Assembly: GCF_000235425.2 (NCBI RefSeq)
Contig: NZ_KI912266.1
Coordinates: 7,432,720 to 7,496,719 of the forward strand
From: Pseudofrankia saprophytica
GTDB taxonomy: Bacteria; Actinomycetota; Actinomycetes; Frankiales; Frankiaceae
Reading direction: 5' to 3'
Length of the DNA stretch: 64,000 nucleotides
Below the pieces are notes generated by a model that did no database searches, was not told where the DNA came from, and worked only from the letters and a program-made list of their open reading frames with translations. Below, piece by piece: positions 50,370 to 59,320 of the stretch (its first letter is position 1; the number at the start of each line of letters is the position of its first letter). The position numbers were made by a program, and so were the translations under genes.

Positions 50370-53093
50370 GTGAGCACCGACCTCGAACGGATCAGCACCG
50401 TCGGCATGGTCGACCTGGTCGAGCCGGAACCGCCGGCCCAGGCGGACGCGCCTCGACGGAACGAGGAGGACGGCCTCGGCTGCCTGCGGACCGGGCGCGG
50501 CAACCTGCCACTCGACGCGATCGACGTCCAGGCCGCAGTCACCGGCCTCGCGTCGACCATCACGCTCAGCCAGGGCTTTCACAACCCGTACGACGAGCCA
50601 CTCGAGGCCACCTACATCTTCCCGCTGCCGCCGCGGGCCGCGGTCACCGCGCTACGGATGGAGGCGGACGGCCGGGTCGTCGAGGCCGAGCTCAAGGAAC
50701 GTGGCCAGGCGCGGGCGGACTACGACACGGCCATCACCCAGGGCAGGCGCGCGTCGATCGCCGAAGAGGAGCGCCCCGGCGTCTTCACCATGCGGGTCGG
50801 CAACATCCTGCCCGGCGAGCGGGTCACCGTCCGCCTGACGCTGGCCGGAGAGCTGTCCTACGAGGACGGCGCCGCGACCTTCCGCTTCCCGCTCGTCGTC
50901 GCGCCCCGCTACATCCCCGGTGCCCCGCTCGCGGGCGAGCAGGTCGGCGACGGGGTCACGGCCGACACCGACGCCGTGCCGGACGCGTCCCGGATCAGCC
51001 CGCCGGTGCTGCTGCCGGGCTTCCCGAACCCGGAGCGCCTCTCGGTGGCCGTCGACATCGACCCGGCCGGCCTGCCGCTGGCCTCCGTCGACGCGAGCCT
51101 GCACACGGTCATCACCGAACGACGCACGGACGGCCTGCGCGTCCGGCTGGAGCCGGGCGATCGAGCCGACCGCGACTTCCTGCTGCGCCTGACGTTCGAC
51201 GCGGACGAGGCAGTCAGCACCTCGCTGTCGGTACTGCCCGACGAGCCTGCGGCGGACGGCGCCACGACCGCGGACGGCGAGACAGCCACTGTCGGCGCGG
51301 GCGGCGCGGCGGGCGGCGGGACGTTCGCGCTCACGATCCTGCCGCCGGCCGGTACGACGCGGGCCCGGGACCGGGACGTGGTGATCGTGCTCGACCGGTC
51401 CGGCTCGATGGGCGGCTGGAAGATGGTCGCGGCGCGGCGGGCCGCCGGCCGGATCGTCGACACCCTGCGTGGCGGTGACCGTTTCGCGGTGCTGGCCTTC
51501 GACAACCGGGTCGACACCCCGCCGGCCCTGCCCTCAGGGCTCGCGCCTGCCAGCGACCGCGCCCGGTTCCGGGCCGTGGAGTTCCTGGCCACCCTGGAGG
51601 CCCGCGGCGGGACGGAGATGCTGGAGCCGCTGCGGCAGGCCGCCGCCCTGCTCCGCCCGCGGTCCGAGACGCCCGAGCGCGACCGGGTCGTCGTGCTGGT
51701 CACCGACGGCCAGGTCGGCAACGAGGACCAGCTGCTGCGCGAGCTCGCCACCGGCCTCACCGGGGTGCGGGTCCACACCGTCGGCATCGACCGGGCGGTG
51801 AACGAGGCGTTCCTGCGCCGGCTGTCCGGCCCGGCCGGCCGCTGCGAGCTGGTCGAGTCCGAGGACCGGCTGGACGACGCGATGCGCCACATCCATCGCC
51901 GCATCGACGCGCCCGTGGTCACCGGCCTGCGGCTGCTCCCGGCGGGGCCGGCGGACCTGGCCGTCGACGCCGACTCGCTGAGCCCGGCGCCGCTGCCCGA
52001 CCTGTTCACCGGTGCTCCCGTCGTCATCACCGGCCGGTTCACCGGCCCGCCGGTGGGGACCGTCACCGTCGCCGGGCAGGCCGCCGACGGGGGTTCTCCA
52101 TGGCAGACGGCGGCCGCCGCGGCGGCGAGCGGCAACCCCGCTCTCACGGCCCTCTGGGCACGGGCCCGCATCCGCGACCTGGAGGACCGGTACGCGGCCG
52201 ACCAGGCCGAGCGGCGCGGCCATGAGGCGCTGGAGAAGCGCATCGTCGAGACGTCGCTGCGCTACCGGGTGCTGTCCCGCTTCACCGCGTTCGTCGCCGT
52301 CGACCAGCGCGTCGTCAACGAGGGCGGCACGGTCCGCCGGGTGACGCAGCCCGTCGACCTCCCCAGCGGCTGGTCCTACGAGTCGCCGGTCGCCGGCGGG
52401 ACGCCGGCCGGCGTCCCGCTGTTCGCCGGCAGCGCCGTCGCCGCCAGTTTCGCCGCGCCCGCCGGACCACCGCCCCCGATGTACCAGCCGATGCCTCCGT
52501 CGGTCGTTCCTCCCGCGCCTGCCGGGCCCGCGCCCATCCGAGCGCGGCGGGACACCCCGGCGGGCTCGGATGACTTCGACGTGCCTGACTTCCTCGCCAG
52601 CGGCCCTCTGAGCTCACCTGCCGCCCCTCGGCCCGGCCCGCGGCCCGGCCCGCGGCCCGGGCGAGGGACCGGCCGTGGCCGGCAAAAGGCCAAGCTGACC
52701 ACCGGTTCCGGACCGTCCGACGCCGGTGCCGACCCGGGTGCCGGCACGCTCTGGGCGTTCGTCGCCGCCGAGCTGGCGGTGCTGTCCACGGGCGACGGGC
52801 CCTCGCCGCGCCGCGGGGCGGCCGACCTGGCCGCGCTCGCCGGCCGCATCCGCGCGGCGCTGCCCGGGTGGCGACGAGCCGGTCAGCACGAGGCGGCGTG
52901 CGCGGCGCTGGAGAGGCTCGCCAACCAGCTCACCGCCGCGTCCCCGGACCCGTCGGACGCGGCCCGGCTCTGGGAGCACGCCCGCGCGACCCTGGAGGCC
53001 ATCCGCGACGGACGCGCCGACCAGCTCACCGACGACCGCTCCTCGCCGGACGCCCCCACGCGCAGGTCACGCCAGGCCTTCTGGAAGCGATGA
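50370..53093 (+). CDS. VIT and von Willebrand factor A domain protein
   Basis: A 907-residue protein. The N-terminal VIT domain includes FHNPYDEPLEATYIFPLPPRAAV. The VWA domain starts near 335 with an intact MIDAS: DRSGSMGG (Asp342), a Thr in GGTEM and Asp in TDGQVGNE. A Pro-rich hinge (about 690-790) leads to a helical C-terminal domain. There is no signal peptide or membrane anchor, so it is probably cytoplasmic, unlike many VIT-VWA proteins. GTG 50370 follows GGAGGAAGGGG. It is divergent from MerR and ends just before a strong palindrome. Its role (scaffold or chaperone-like) is unknown. Confidence 0.88.
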   Translation: MSTDLERISTVGMVDLVEPEPPAQADAPRRNEEDGLGCLRTGRGNLPLDAIDVQAAVTGLASTITLSQGFHNPYDEPLEATYIFPLPPRAAVTALRMEADGRVVEAELKERGQARADYDTAITQGRRASIAEEERPGVFTMRVGNILPGERVTVRLTLAGELSYEDGAATFRFPLVVAPRYIPGAPLAGEQVGDGVTADTDAVPDASRISPPVLLPGFPNPERLSVAVDIDPAGLPLASVDASLHTVITERRTDGLRVRLEPGDRADRDFLLRLTFDADEAVSTSLSVLPDEPAADGATTADGETATVGAGGAAGGGTFALTILPPAGTTRARDRDVVIVLDRSGSMGGWKMVAARRAAGRIVDTLRGGDRFAVLAFDNRVDTPPALPSGLAPASDRARFRAVEFLATLEARGGTEMLEPLRQAAALLRPRSETPERDRVVVLVTDGQVGNEDQLLRELATGLTGVRVHTVGIDRAVNEAFLRRLSGPAGRCELVESEDRLDDAMRHIHRRIDAPVVTGLRLLPAGPADLAVDADSLSPAPLPDLFTGAPVVITGRFTGPPVGTVTVAGQAADGGSPWQTAAAAAASGNPALTALWARARIRDLEDRYAADQAERRGHEALEKRIVETSLRYRVLSRFTAFVAVDQRVVNEGGTVRRVTQPVDLPSGWSYESPVAGGTPAGVPLFAGSAVAASFAAPAGPPPPMYQPMPPSVVPPAPAGPAPIRARRDTPAGSDDFDVPDFLASGPLSSPAAPRPGPRPGPRPGRGTGRGRQKAKLTTGSGPSDAGADPGAGTLWAFVAAELAVLSTGDGPSPRRGAADLAALAGRIRAALPGWRRAGQHEAACAALERLANQLTAASPDPSDAARLWEHARATLEAIRDGRADQLTDDRSSPDAPTRRSRQAFWKR

Positions 53094-53102
53094 ACGACCG
53101 GT

Positions 53103-53177
53103 TGATCACCACGGACGTGTTGGCGTCGTCGTGCATTCGGTCGAATCACGACCGCGACGACACGTCCGTGGTGATCA
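53103..53177. terminator. 31-bp-arm palindrome between convergent genes (copy 3, best preserved)
   Basis: Arms 53103-53133 and 53147-53177 match at 27 of 31 positions around a 13-nt loop; the outer 18 bp are perfect. The element fills most of the 95-bp gap between the convergent VIT/VWA and SnoaL genes and is related to 1814-1886 (same loop length and GTGT.GTCG stem core). Confidence 0.7.
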
Positions 53178-53188
53178 TGGGCCCGGTC

Positions 53189-53701
53189 CTAGTCCTCCGC
53201 GAGCAGGGCGAGCAGGAGATGTGTGTCCTGCTGGAAGACGCGGATCTCGCGGATGGTGCCGCCGGCGACGGTGAAGACCTCGATGACGTCGACCGTCGCC
53301 GAGCGGCCGGTGGCCTTCGCGGTCCAGGTCTGGGTGGTGAGCTGGACGGCGCGGGTCGCGTCGCCGAAGACCAGCGGGTTGGTGATGGCACGGTCCCAGT
53401 GGCGGCCGGCCTCGACGTTCATCGCCGCCATGCCGGCCTGGCCCTCGTGCCAGCCGCCATGCGGCAGCGAGTCCGGCTGCTGGACCCGGATCTCCGGGTA
53501 CATCAGCGCGAACGCGCCCTCGACGTCACCGGACTGGAATCGGCGCGCCATCTCGGTCACCACCGTGGCGGCGTCCGCCGCCGACACGTCGACGCGGTCG
53601 GGCTCGGGCTCGTCAGTCAGCAACGGAGCAGCCGGTGAAGGAGCGGTCGGCGACGGAGCGCCGGCGGAGTCGGTGGACCCGACGGAGGAGGTCCCGCTCA
53701 C
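53189..53701 (-). CDS. SnoaL-like protein with Ser/Pro-rich N-terminal extension
   Basis: A 170-residue NTF2-fold protein with about 35 low-complexity residues first. The fold region has MARRFQSGDVEGAFALMYPEIRVQQPDSLPHGGWHEG and TIREIRVFQQDTHLLLALL. It is closest in pattern to the SnoaL protein at 33455. The GTG overlaps the Rieske oxygenase stop (GTGA), so the two are coupled, repeating the Rieske-SnoaL pairing seen around 34-38 kb. Confidence 0.8.
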   Translation of the reverse strand: MSGTSSVGSTDSAGAPSPTAPSPAAPLLTDEPEPDRVDVSAADAATVVTEMARRFQSGDVEGAFALMYPEIRVQQPDSLPHGGWHEGQAGMAAMNVEAGRHWDRAITNPLVFGDATRAVQLTTQTWTAKATGRSATVDVIEVFTVAGGTIREIRVFQQDTHLLLALLAED

Positions 53702-54879
53702 GCCGACCCCGCCCCGGCGGCGTGGCGGGCGCGGTGGGCCCCGAGCGCGGCCTCGAACCCGCGGTGCAGGTGCTGCGGGGCCGGCTCGTTGCGGCCGAAC
53801 ACGACCGTGTCGATCATGCCGAGGCGCACGCCCGGCTCGGTGCGGCCGGCCACCCAGAAGTCCTCGCCGTCGACGACGGTCTCGCAGATCCACGGCGCCA
53901 TGTCGACCGCCTTCGACCGTTCCTCGTCCGTCAGGCCGGGACGCAGGTAGGAGGTGTGCACGACCTCGGAGCTGCTTTCGTCGACCGGGAGGATCTGCCA
54001 CAGCTCGACGTGCCGCGCGTCGAAGGTGAGGCTGACGTTCGGGAACAGCGCGTACTGGTAGCTGAAGTGCCCGCCGACGTCGCCCCAGTCGGCCTCGGGG
54101 CGCTCGCGCAGCTCGACGATCGACTTCAGCGCGGAGCTGTTGCGCAGGTGCCGGCCGAACGGGTCGAACGTCAGCACGCCGCCGACGGCGTAGGTGGCGA
54201 GCGTGGTCTTGTGCAGGTAGTTGAAGTGGTAGTTCTCCCGGAAGGTGTCCAGGGTGACCTTCCAGTTGCCGCCCACCTTGTGCACGTGCGGCTCGCTGTG
54301 AGGTTGCCAGTCGGCGAAGTCGAGCAGCGCCAGCTCGCCGGCCAGCTCCGGGCCCAGATACTCGTCGATGTCGACCGGTGGGCCGGGCCGCAGCCGGCCG
54401 ACGATGAGCCCGTAGCCCTCGGTGACCTCGAGTGGGACCAGACCCTTGCGGCTCTTGTCCAGCCCGGTGAAGCCGTCGGGCACCGGCATGCGGCCGAGCT
54501 TCCCGTCGAGGCCATAGGTCCAGGCGTGGAACGGGCAGGTCAGCCGGATGGCCTCCCCCGCCCCGTCGACGAGCCGCACACCGCGATGGCGGCAGGCGTT
54601 GAGGAAGGCGTGCACCTGGCCGTCGCCGTCCCTGGTCAGCAGCACGGGGGTCCCGAGCAGGTCGACCGTCCGGTAGGTCTCCGGTTCTGGTAGCGCGCCC
54701 GACAGGCAGAGGACGAGAGGCTGGTCGAGGAACAGCGCCTCGATCTCCTCGGCCTGCCGCTGCGCCGAGTAGATGTCGGTCGGCAGTTCCATGACGTCGT
54801 CGGCCATGTCCGTCGTGCGGTTGTCGATGTGGTCGAGCAACCGACGCGCGAGGCTGTGTTCGAGCGCTTCCCTGTCCAC
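53698..54879 (-). CDS. Rieske non-heme iron oxygenase, alpha subunit
   Basis: A 393-residue terminal oxygenase. Rieske ligands Cys96, His98, Cys115 and His118 are in CRHRG and CPFHAWTYG. The iron site is in GNWKVTLDTFRENYHFNYLH, with Glu where naphthalene dioxygenase has the bridging Asp, as in the paralogue at 34669. The ending DTVVFGRNEPAPQHLHRGFE also parallels that enzyme. GTG 54879 has AAGGA 6 nt upstream; the longer frame to 55041 is rejected. It lies downstream of a periplasmic binding protein, which may deliver the substrate. Confidence 0.9.
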   Translation of the reverse strand: MDREALEHSLARRLLDHIDNRTTDMADDVMELPTDIYSAQRQAEEIEALFLDQPLVLCLSGALPEPETYRTVDLLGTPVLLTRDGDGQVHAFLNACRHRGVRLVDGAGEAIRLTCPFHAWTYGLDGKLGRMPVPDGFTGLDKSRKGLVPLEVTEGYGLIVGRLRPGPPVDIDEYLGPELAGELALLDFADWQPHSEPHVHKVGGNWKVTLDTFRENYHFNYLHKTTLATYAVGGVLTFDPFGRHLRNSSALKSIVELRERPEADWGDVGGHFSYQYALFPNVSLTFDARHVELWQILPVDESSSEVVHTSYLRPGLTDEERSKAVDMAPWICETVVDGEDFWVAGRTEPGVRLGMIDTVVFGRNEPAPQHLHRGFEAALGAHRARHAAGAGSA

Positions 54880-55018
54880 CGCCAGTCCTTCCTGTTCGGT
54901 TCGCCCCGTCCGCGCGCCGCCCGGCCCGGACCGGGCCCGCCGTACGGCGGTGCCGGGCCGCGCCGCCGGACACGATGTCCCGGCGGCACGGCCCGGCGCG
55001 TCGTGCCGGAGCGCGCGG

Positions 55019-56275
55019 CTACTGCTGCGGCTTACCCACAATGAACGGCTTCTCGACGGTGACGACGAGCTTGCCGTCCTTGATTTCGCCCTGCGACGCC
55101 GACTGGTTCTTCACCCGCGGGATGCCCTGAACGCCCGCGGAGGTGAAGTCGATCGGCGCGGTCGCGCCCTGCGTGTCGAGCGCGGTCTGCTTGTCCAGGT
55201 ACTCCCGGATCTTCACCGCGTCGACGACGCCGACCTTGGGAATGATGTCCGCGAGCAGCTTGACGCTGAGCCAGGCGTTGATCGCCGAGTCACCGATGGT
55301 GTTGGTGATCCCGCCGACCTGCTTCGCGTACTTGGCGACGTCGTCGTTGAACGCGCCGATGGCACCCTCACCGAAGGCGAGCACCACCAGGTTCGGCTGC
55401 TTGAGATTCGTGACGGTCTCGACGACCTGCGGCGTGAGCACGATGCTCGGCAGCGCCCACATCAGCTTGGTCAGGCCGATCTGGTTGCAGGTCTGGATCA
55501 GCGGGGCGAGTTGACGCGGGTTGATCGCGGCGACCGCGGTGTCCGCGCCGCTCTGCTTGATCTGCAGGCAGGTCGGCTGGAAGTCGGTGGCCGTCAGGCC
55601 CAACTTGACCTGGTCGACCGTGACCGACGGCGGGTAGTAGCTGGCCGAGACCTTCGCCGACGACTGCGCGATGGCCGAGTCCGCCGAGATGTAGGCGACG
55701 TGCTTGCTGCTCGCCGGCAGCATCTGCGGGAGGATCCGGTAGCCGACGAGAACCGGCTCCAGGATGTAGACGCGCGGGTTCTGCAGGGACGGCGACGCGG
55801 CGCCGAGGCTCGCCCAGGAGATCGTGTTGGCCGTGTCCAGCGTCGGGAGCAGGCTCGGCTCCATCGTGCCGTCGTCACCGGACATCATGAGGACCTTGTC
55901 CTCGACCAGCAGCTTCTGGGCGCACACCGAGGCACCCTGAGGCGTGTTGTGGTCGTCGCAGACGTCGATCTCGACCGGCCGGCCCAGGATCCCGCCGTTC
56001 GCGTTGACCGCCGCCGCCGCGATCTTCGCGGCCTGCGCGACCCACGGCTGGGACACCGCGTCGGTCTGGATGCCGGTCATGAGCCCCAGCTTGATCGGGG
56101 CACCGGTCGGCTTGGGCGCGGTGGCGGTGGCCCCGGCGCCGTCGGACTTGTCCGAGTCCGACGAGCTGCCGCAGGCCGCGACGGCGAGCGTCACGCCTAA
56201 GAGCGCCGCGACCAGCTGCTTGCGGGGTAAGCGAATCCGGGGTCTTCCAGCCGCGCTCGGCCGAACTACTGACAT
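55019..56275 (-). CDS. Branched-chain amino acid-type ABC substrate-binding lipoprotein
   Basis: A 418-residue periplasmic-type binding protein (LivK/HAAT family). Signal sequence with lipobox LAVAAC, Cys at about 35, then a Ser/Asp-rich linker. The mature part starts IKLGLMTGIQ and contains AAAVNANGGILGRPVEIDVCDD, standard for the family. ATG 56275 has GGAG 8 nt upstream; an ATG at 56281 is too close. In actinobacteria such proteins may bind aromatic or steroid-like compounds. No permease genes are near. The LivF at 17711 is far away but could be its ATPase. Confidence 0.88.
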   Translation of the reverse strand: MSVVRPSAAGRPRIRLPRKQLVAALLGVTLAVAACGSSSDSDKSDGAGATATAPKPTGAPIKLGLMTGIQTDAVSQPWVAQAAKIAAAAVNANGGILGRPVEIDVCDDHNTPQGASVCAQKLLVEDKVLMMSGDDGTMEPSLLPTLDTANTISWASLGAASPSLQNPRVYILEPVLVGYRILPQMLPASSKHVAYISADSAIAQSSAKVSASYYPPSVTVDQVKLGLTATDFQPTCLQIKQSGADTAVAAINPRQLAPLIQTCNQIGLTKLMWALPSIVLTPQVVETVTNLKQPNLVVLAFGEGAIGAFNDDVAKYAKQVGGITNTIGDSAINAWLSVKLLADIIPKVGVVDAVKIREYLDKQTALDTQGATAPIDFTSAGVQGIPRVKNQSASQGEIKDGKLVVTVEKPFIVGKPQQ

Positions 56276-56496
56276 TTTCATTTCTCCGTATCGTTGAACG
56301 CGAAAAGAACGCCTGGAATGGCGGTCTGAGATTTTGAAAAGGGTTCGCACGGGCGCGGTCACCTCGTGGTGAAACCGGCGGCCGGCGGCCGGCGAATGGG
56401 CCGACTGGACGGACGCGGGTGCCAGCGGGAACCCGGCCCGGGGGCGCGGGTCCGAGGGCGCGGGTCCGGCGCCGGGTGAGTGGTGGAAAGGGCCGA

Positions 56497-56530
56497 GCCG
56501 GCCGGCCGGGGTACCGACCGGCCGGCCGGC
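56497..56530 (-). terminator. 13-bp perfect GC hairpin after the amidohydrolase
   Basis: Arms GCCGGCCGGCCGG (56497-56509) and its complement (56518-56530) flank an 8-nt loop, 24-57 nt after the amidohydrolase stop on the minus strand. The rest of 56276-56553 holds no gene and probably carries the binding-protein promoter. Confidence 0.55.
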
Positions 56531-56553
56531 CAAAGCTGTCGACCGGGTGGGCG

Positions 56554-57756
56554 TTAGGAGATTGCCGCCGGTTCGGCCGGGGTGAAGTTGTAGACGCGAG
56601 CCGCGTTCCCGACGGTGATCTTGTGCTGGACGTCCTCGGACAGGTGGCCGAGCCACTTGTTGGCCATCGAGATGGTGTCCGGCCAGGTGGAGTCCGAGTG
56701 CGGGTAGTCGCACTCGAGCATCACGTTGTCCTCGCCGATGATGTCCAGCAGCCGGATGCCGGCCTGGTCCTCGATGAACGTGCCGAAGACGTGGTCGTGG
56801 AACAGCTTGCGGATGTCGGTGTCCAGGTCGAAGGACGCCGCGCCCTTCGCCTCGCCGCGCTCGTGGGAGGCATTCATGTCGATGTCGAAGCGCGACGCCC
56901 AGAAACGCTGCTTGTCGATGACCTGCTCGGCGCGCTCCAGGAAGTACGGAATCCAGCCGATCGAGCCCTCGGAAAGGGCGATCTTCAGGTTCGGGAACTT
57001 CGGGAAGATGCCGCTGAACAGCCAGTCGAGCAGCGTGCCCGCCTGGTTCGCCGCCGCCGAGTAGGCCATGAACGCGAGCGTCGGCATGTCCGCCGAGGTG
57101 CGGATCAGGTTGGACGACGACCCGACGTGCATCGAGATGACGTAGTTCGTGTCGTTGCAGGCCTGGAACACCGGGTCCCAGTAGTCGGTGTGGATCGACG
57201 GCAGGCCGAGCTTCGTCGGGTTCTCCGAGAACGCGATCGACTTGCCGCCGCGCGCCGCCGTCCGCTCGATCTCGGCCGCGGCCGCGGCCGGGTCCCACAG
57301 CGGAATGATCATCATCGGGATGAAGCGGCCGGGGAAGTCACCGGCGAACTCCTCCAGGATGAAGTCGTTCCAGGCCTGGACGCAGAGCAGGCCGAGCTCC
57401 TTGTCCTTCGCCTCGTGGAACACCTGCCCGCAGTAACGCGGGAAGCTCGGGAACAGGATCGACGAGAGCACGTGCCCCTGGTCCATGTCCGCGACGCGGG
57501 CGGCCGGGTCGTAGCAGCCGAGGCGCATGTCCTCGTAGGTGATCGGCTCGGGCGAGAACTCCTCGCGCGACTTGCCGGCGACGGCGTTCAGGCCCGTGGT
57601 GACGATCTGGCGGTCCTCGTAGACCCAGAACTCCGACGCGCCGTCCCGGACGATGCGGGGCCCGGTGTCCCGCCAGCGCTGGGGCAGCCGCTCCTGCCAC
57701 AGCCGAGCCGGCTCGATGAGGTGGTCGTCGACCGAGACGAACCAGTTGAACGACAC
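56554..57756 (-). CDS. Amidohydrolase 2 family protein
   Basis: A 400-residue TIM-barrel metal-dependent hydrolase or decarboxylase. VSVDDHLIEP near the start, ISMHVGSSSN in the middle and MLECDYPHSDSTWP near the end mark the metal site. It is of the kind often found beside Rieske oxygenases in actinobacteria. GTG 57756 has GGAGG 4 nt upstream. A type A site lies about 170 bp upstream. It probably shares a pathway with the binding protein and the Rieske oxygenase downstream. Confidence 0.87.
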   Translation of the reverse strand: MSFNWFVSVDDHLIEPARLWQERLPQRWRDTGPRIVRDGASEFWVYEDRQIVTTGLNAVAGKSREEFSPEPITYEDMRLGCYDPAARVADMDQGHVLSSILFPSFPRYCGQVFHEAKDKELGLLCVQAWNDFILEEFAGDFPGRFIPMMIIPLWDPAAAAAEIERTAARGGKSIAFSENPTKLGLPSIHTDYWDPVFQACNDTNYVISMHVGSSSNLIRTSADMPTLAFMAYSAAANQAGTLLDWLFSGIFPKFPNLKIALSEGSIGWIPYFLERAEQVIDKQRFWASRFDIDMNASHERGEAKGAASFDLDTDIRKLFHDHVFGTFIEDQAGIRLLDIIGEDNVMLECDYPHSDSTWPDTISMANKWLGHLSEDVQHKITVGNAARVYNFTPAEPAAIS

Positions 57757-57828
57757 AGGGCCTCCAGCGGGCGGTCCGCCCGGCCGGCATCGCGGGGACG
57801 CCTTCGGCTGGGCGATAGGTCGGACAGA

Positions 57829-57866
57829 GTTACGGGCTTGCGGAGTTGTTACGGGCTTGCGGAGTT
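57829..57866. repeat. Two tandem 19-bp units upstream of the amidohydrolase
   Basis: GTTACGGGCTTGCGGAGTT is repeated exactly at 57829-57847 and 57848-57866, with a partial third copy. It lies 73-110 bp before the GTG start. The rest of 57757-58071 holds a type A site and a terminator but no gene. Confidence 0.6.
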
Positions 57867-57922
57867 GCGGGCGTATGGAGCCGTGGGCTGCAGGGTTCGG
57901 GCCTACGGATGGATCTGCCCTC

Positions 57923-57942
57923 TAAGAGAGCGAACGCTCACA
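57923..57942. promoter_or_regulatory. Type A operator-like site upstream of the amidohydrolase
   Basis: On the minus strand TGTGAGCGTTCGCTCTCTTA, with a GAGCG/CGCTC dyad. It is about 167 bp before the start, upstream of the 19-bp repeats. Confidence 0.4.
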
Positions 57943-58002
57943 TCCTAGCCAGCCGGAGGCGCGGACGCCAGATCCAGATCGAAGGACCTGGCCGCGACCT
58001 GC

Positions 58003-58031
58003 CGCCCGTCGGGGCGTCGCCCCGACGGGCG
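58003..58031 (-). terminator. Terminator-like hairpin after the acyl-CoA dehydrogenase operon
   Basis: Arms CGCCCGTCGGGGC and GCCCCGACGGGCG (13 bp, perfect) around GTC, about 40 nt past the last stop codon of the operon. No U-run, as is common in this type of genome. Confidence 0.6.
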
Positions 58032-58071
58032 GCGTCCCGACGCGGGCGCCACCCGGTGGCACGGCGAGTCA

Positions 58072-59316
58072 TCAAGCCCTACCCGCCGCGTCGGCGTCGA
58101 GACGGCGGGCGAGGCGGGCCCGGTGGGCGGCGGGCGAGCCGAACAGGGCGCGAGACAGAGCGGCGCGCTTGAGGTACCGGTGCACGCCGCTCTCCCAGGT
58201 GTAGCCGATGCCGCCGTGCAGCTGCATCGCCTTGCCCGCGACGTCGACGGCCGCCGCGCACATGTATGACTTGGCGCGCGACACCGCGACCTCGGCGGCG
58301 CTCACGGCGGCCTCATCGACGCCCCCGGCACCGCCGGCACCGCCGGCGACCTGGGCGGCGCTCGCCGCGGCCAGCGCGCGCGTGCCCTCGACGACCAGCC
58401 CGCGGCCGACGGAGACCGACACCAGCATGTCGGCACAGCCGTGCTTGACCGCCTGGAACGAGCCGATCGGCCGGCCGAACTGGTGGCGCACGCTCGCGTA
58501 CTCGACGGTGGCCGCGAGCATCGCCTCGGCGGCGCCCAGGCTGTCGCACGCGACGGCGAGCGCGCCCCGCGCGAGCAGCAGCCGCCCGCCGGCCCGTCCA
58601 TCGCCGCCGAACCGCCACACCGACCCCGCCTCGACCGGCGCGTCCGTCGCGGCCACCTCGCTCAGGCTCCGGCTGACGTCGAGCACCGGCGTGGCCGTGA
58701 CCCGCACTCCCCGCTGGCCGGGCGCGACGCGCACGACGACGGGTTCGTCGCCCTCGTCCAGCGCCAGCAGCAGGAGCGTCTCGGCCTCGGCGGCGTCGGG
58801 CACGAACTGCGCGCGCCCGGTGAGCCGCCGGGCGCCACCCGCCCCCGCCAGCCGGAACGGGACCGCGGCCGGCAGACCGGCCGGGCCGAGCGGCGCGTCG
58901 CCGGTGGGAAGCGCGACCGCGAGCCGCGGCGCGTCGCCGGCGAGCGCTCGCAGCAGGTCGTCACGACCGTCGGCCGGTTCCAGCGCCAGCAGCGCACCCA
59001 CGCCCAGCACGGCCGTCCCCAGGTACGGTGCCCGCGCGGCGGCGCGGCCCAGCTCCTGGCAGACGACGGCGGTCTCGGCGACGGTGACGCCGGCGCCGTC
59101 CAGCTCGTCCGGCACCTCCAGCCCGAGCCAGCCGGCCTCGGCGAGCAGCGCCCAGTCGACCTCGGCGCCGTCCCCGCCGTCCTTGCCACCGGCGGCCGCG
59201 AGCAGGTCGCGGGCGACCGCCCGCAGCTCGGCCCGCAGTTCCTCGTCAGCTCCGGCGTCTGCTCCTGGCGCGGCCGTCGGCGCGACGCTGGTCAGCTCGG
59301 ATGAATGAGCGTTCAT
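58072..59316 (-). CDS. Acyl-CoA dehydrogenase (FadE-type, distal gene)
   Basis: A 414-residue flavoprotein that introduces an alpha,beta double bond in acyl-CoA. The N-terminal part has VPDELDGAGVTVAETAVVCQELG; the C-terminal domain has RHQFGRPIGSFQAVKHGCADM and MQLHGGIGYTWESGVHRYLKRA with the Glu of GYTWE. It resembles the shorter partner of mycobacterial heterotetrameric FadE pairs. ATG 59316 lies 4 nt after the upstream stop. It is the last of four consecutive paralogues, suggesting two pairs. Confidence 0.9.
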   Translation of the reverse strand: MNAHSSELTSVAPTAAPGADAGADEELRAELRAVARDLLAAAGGKDGGDGAEVDWALLAEAGWLGLEVPDELDGAGVTVAETAVVCQELGRAAARAPYLGTAVLGVGALLALEPADGRDDLLRALAGDAPRLAVALPTGDAPLGPAGLPAAVPFRLAGAGGARRLTGRAQFVPDAAEAETLLLLALDEGDEPVVVRVAPGQRGVRVTATPVLDVSRSLSEVAATDAPVEAGSVWRFGGDGRAGGRLLLARGALAVACDSLGAAEAMLAATVEYASVRHQFGRPIGSFQAVKHGCADMLVSVSVGRGLVVEGTRALAAASAAQVAGGAGGAGGVDEAAVSAAEVAVSRAKSYMCAAAVDVAGKAMQLHGGIGYTWESGVHRYLKRAALSRALFGSPAAHRARLARRLDADAAGRA

Positions 59317-59320
59317 GCAG

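Noticed and set aside
59296-59316. Type A-like dyad ATGAATGAGCGTTCAT at the start of the last acyl-CoA dehydrogenase
   Set aside because: It is the coding start of a gene inside a tight operon, so probably coincidental; not counted as a site.
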